Positions 62,703-64,000 of a stretch of DNA of 64,000 nt are shown one piece after another. A model generated the notes under the pieces. The model was not told where the DNA came from. It did no database searches and saw only the letters and a program-made list of their open reading frames with translations. Location: the NCBI GenBank assembly GCA_050014395.1, contig JBEKDK010000002.1, positions 1 through 64,000 on the forward strand, written 5' to 3'. The translations under genes and the position numbers were made by a program. Position 1 is the first letter of the stretch, and every line of letters starts with the position of its first letter. This DNA is from DASPOJ01 sp050014395. Lineage in GTDB: Bacteria > Acidobacteriota > Terriglobia > Acidiferrales > UBA7541.

Positions 62703-63383
62703 CTAGCAGGCAAGCGTTTTGAGCGAAGGCATGCGGAAGAGAAGCTTCTCGCGGAAGGGACCGACTTCTTCGCTCGGCAAAACGCAGAAAAAAGACTTCA
62801 AAACGATCACGGTTTCCCGCAAGCAAGTGTTCAAATCGTAGTCCAACACTTCGAGTGCCTGATAGTGCCGCCCGATGGACGCCTCACCATCGTCGGCCAA
62901 GGCGCGGGCCGCGACGCGGGACTGCTTCTGAATACCATCCAGTGCTTCCGTAAGGGCGTGCAGCTTGTGAAAGAACCGCGAGCGGCCCTGAAACAGCACT
63001 GTCGAAAGGAGATGATCGGTGCGAGCAATGCGCTGGGGATTCGCGCCGCGGAAATTCTCGGCGTCGAGCGGTTCCACGTTGGGGAGCGTGCCGTAATGCC
63101 GGCCGTGCTCTTCCATCGCGCAGAGAACACCTTGCAGACTCTCGGCCAGGCAGTCGGCGAGTTCGGCGACCAACGAGGCGGATATCCGGGCGGTGATGAA
63201 CCGGCCAGCTGCCCTGGAACCGAAGGCTTCGTTGAGCGTGACGCTCTGCATGTGGTATCGAGTCTCGAGGTCATCAAGGGCGGCGCCGTAAAGGCGGTGG
63301 CTGCTCTCAGGAAGCGAAGCCACCCAGTATTGCCGGACTGTGCCTACACCCATAGTGGTGACTCTGGCCCGTTGTTGACCCAC
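62703..63383 (-). CDS. Unrecognised protein divergent from lysS
   Basis: About 226 residues from GTG 63383, with GGAGG 7 nt upstream; the frame is open much farther but not credible there. Largely helical, with no signal or membrane helix. Notable stretches are VSLNEAFG-like VTLNEAFGSRAAGRFITARI, FHKLHALTEALDGIQKQSRV and LDYDLNTCLRETVIVLKSFF. I do not recognise a family. Divergent from lysS across about 155 bp. Confidence 0.65.
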   Translation of the reverse strand: MGQQRARVTTMGVGTVRQYWVASLPESSHRLYGAALDDLETRYHMQSVTLNEAFGSRAAGRFITARISASLVAELADCLAESLQGVLCAMEEHGRHYGTLPNVEPLDAENFRGANPQRIARTDHLLSTVLFQGRSRFFHKLHALTEALDGIQKQSRVAARALADDGEASIGRHYQALEVLDYDLNTCLRETVIVLKSFFCVLPSEEVGPFREKLLFRMPSLKTLAC

Positions 63384-63538
63384 GCCCAAGCCTCCGAAGC
63401 GCGGTATGATACCACACCGGATGCGCATCAGCTTGATCGAGCGCACGAATAGTTGCGCGGGTCTCGCCGGCTGCCAGGCGAGTGGCCAACAGCGATCTGA
63501 AAAGACGATTACGCTCGGCAAAGGAAAGGACCGACGCC

Positions 63539-64000
63539 TTGCCTTTTGAACCATTTGACCAGTACCTGCAGCGCCAGAAAAAGCTCGCGGAAATCGAAGC
63601 GCTAGGCTACGAAGCCTATCCTCATCGCTTCGATCCAACGGCCACGCCGGCCGAAGTCGTAGCGCGCTACGCCGAAATGCCAGCCACGGACCTGGAGGCG
63701 CGCAAGTCATCGGTGCGCGTCGCGGGGCGCATCATGACGGTGCGCCTGCACGGCAAGGCGGGCTTCGCGCACATTTCCGGGAGCGGGCAACGCTTGCAGA
63801 TCTACGTCAAGTTGGACATCGTCGGCGAGCGCGCTTTCCACCTGTTCCAATTGATGGACCTGGGAGATTTGATCGGCATCTCCGGCCACATTTTTCGCAC
63901 CAAGACCGGCGAATTGACGGTTTGGGTGGAACAGCTCAGCTTGCTGGCCAAGGCCTTGCTGCCGCTGCCGGAAAAATTCCACGGACTTTCGGATCGCGAG
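63539..64000 (+). CDS. lysS: Lysyl-tRNA synthetase (class II), 3' end off window
   Basis: The first 154 residues are present; the gene continues past the window. I chose TTG 63539, with AAGGA 8 nt upstream (GGAAAGGA region). It reads FEPFDQYLQRQKKLAEIEALGYEAYPHRF, then the OB-fold anticodon-binding domain RVAGRIMTVRLHGKAGFAHI and ISGHIFRTKTGELTVWVEQLSLLAKALLPLPEKFHGL, a clear class II LysRS N-terminus. It charges tRNA-Lys. Not flagged by plain ORF calling because no stop lies inside the window. Confidence 0.92.
   Translation, partial: MPFEPFDQYLQRQKKLAEIEALGYEAYPHRFDPTATPAEVVARYAEMPATDLEARKSSVRVAGRIMTVRLHGKAGFAHISGSGQRLQIYVKLDIVGERAFHLFQLMDLGDLIGISGHIFRTKTGELTVWVEQLSLLAKALLPLPEKFHGLSDRE

Noticed and set aside
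1..64000. CRISPR arrays, rRNA and tRNA genes
   Set aside because: No regularly spaced repeats or recognisable RNA gene signatures were found in the intergenic regions I read.

Overview
The window is a GC-rich chromosomal segment from what is most likely an Acidobacteriota bacterium of the Terriglobia type. This is inference, from the mix of an Alternative Complex III operon joined to a caa3 oxidase, a dnaK-dnaJ-hspR operon, a lipoprotein DUF1800/Tat DUF1501 pair, and many secreted proteins with DUF4097 or TonB C-terminal domains. No rRNA, tRNA, CRISPR array or intact insertion sequence was found.

Layout. 1-2.2 kb: a frameshifted methyltransferase, then a ribbon-helix-helix/Fic pair behind a promoter that appears to give a leaderless mRNA, then copy 1 of a dispersed promoter-bearing element. 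2.3-9.3 kb: a class A penicillin-binding protein, the DUF1800/DUF1501 pair, and a DsbA-like/MauE-like redox pair. 9.6-13.9 kb: a heat-shock operon (dnaK, an unrecognised small gene, dnaJ, hspR) with an HspR-type (HAIR) operator over the dnaK -35. 13.9-17.6 kb: a DoxX-like protein, a Tat-exported glycosidase-like protein and a DnaC-like ATPase. 17.7-30.4 kb: a tightly packed respiratory operon, actABCDEF, a small membrane gene, sco, ctaCDEF, which would move electrons from quinol through Alternative Complex III and bound cytochrome c to oxygen. 30.4-39.6 kb: ribosomal protein S1, HU, HIT hydrolase, acyl-CoA dehydrogenase, a degenerate UvrC-like protein, aldo/keto reductase, hydrolase, PilZ protein and a HAD hydrolase that has lost its catalytic motif. 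39.7-47.3 kb: cysK-cysE, an aminotransferase, a TonB-family protein, and rsmD-recG.

47.5-51.6 kb holds copy 2 of the dispersed element followed by a very large CPBP-family membrane protease whose extracytoplasmic domain is duplicated while its catalytic module is not. 53.1-62.5 kb holds two paralogous envelope regulatory modules facing each other: each begins with an ECF sigma factor and a zinc-finger anti-sigma protein and continues into DUF4097 proteins. The plus-strand module adds a DUF4097-TonB fusion and a PDZ protein; the minus-strand module adds shikimate kinase and a secreted protein. They converge on one strong symmetrical hairpin. The window ends with an unrecognised gene divergent from the start of lysS.

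The observations most worth following are the convergent sigma/anti-sigma/DUF4097 modules, the two-copy leaderless-promoter element, the duplicated CPBP protein, the UvrC-like protein that keeps its iron-sulfur cysteines but not its nucleases, and the unknown protein in the position where grpE often lies.
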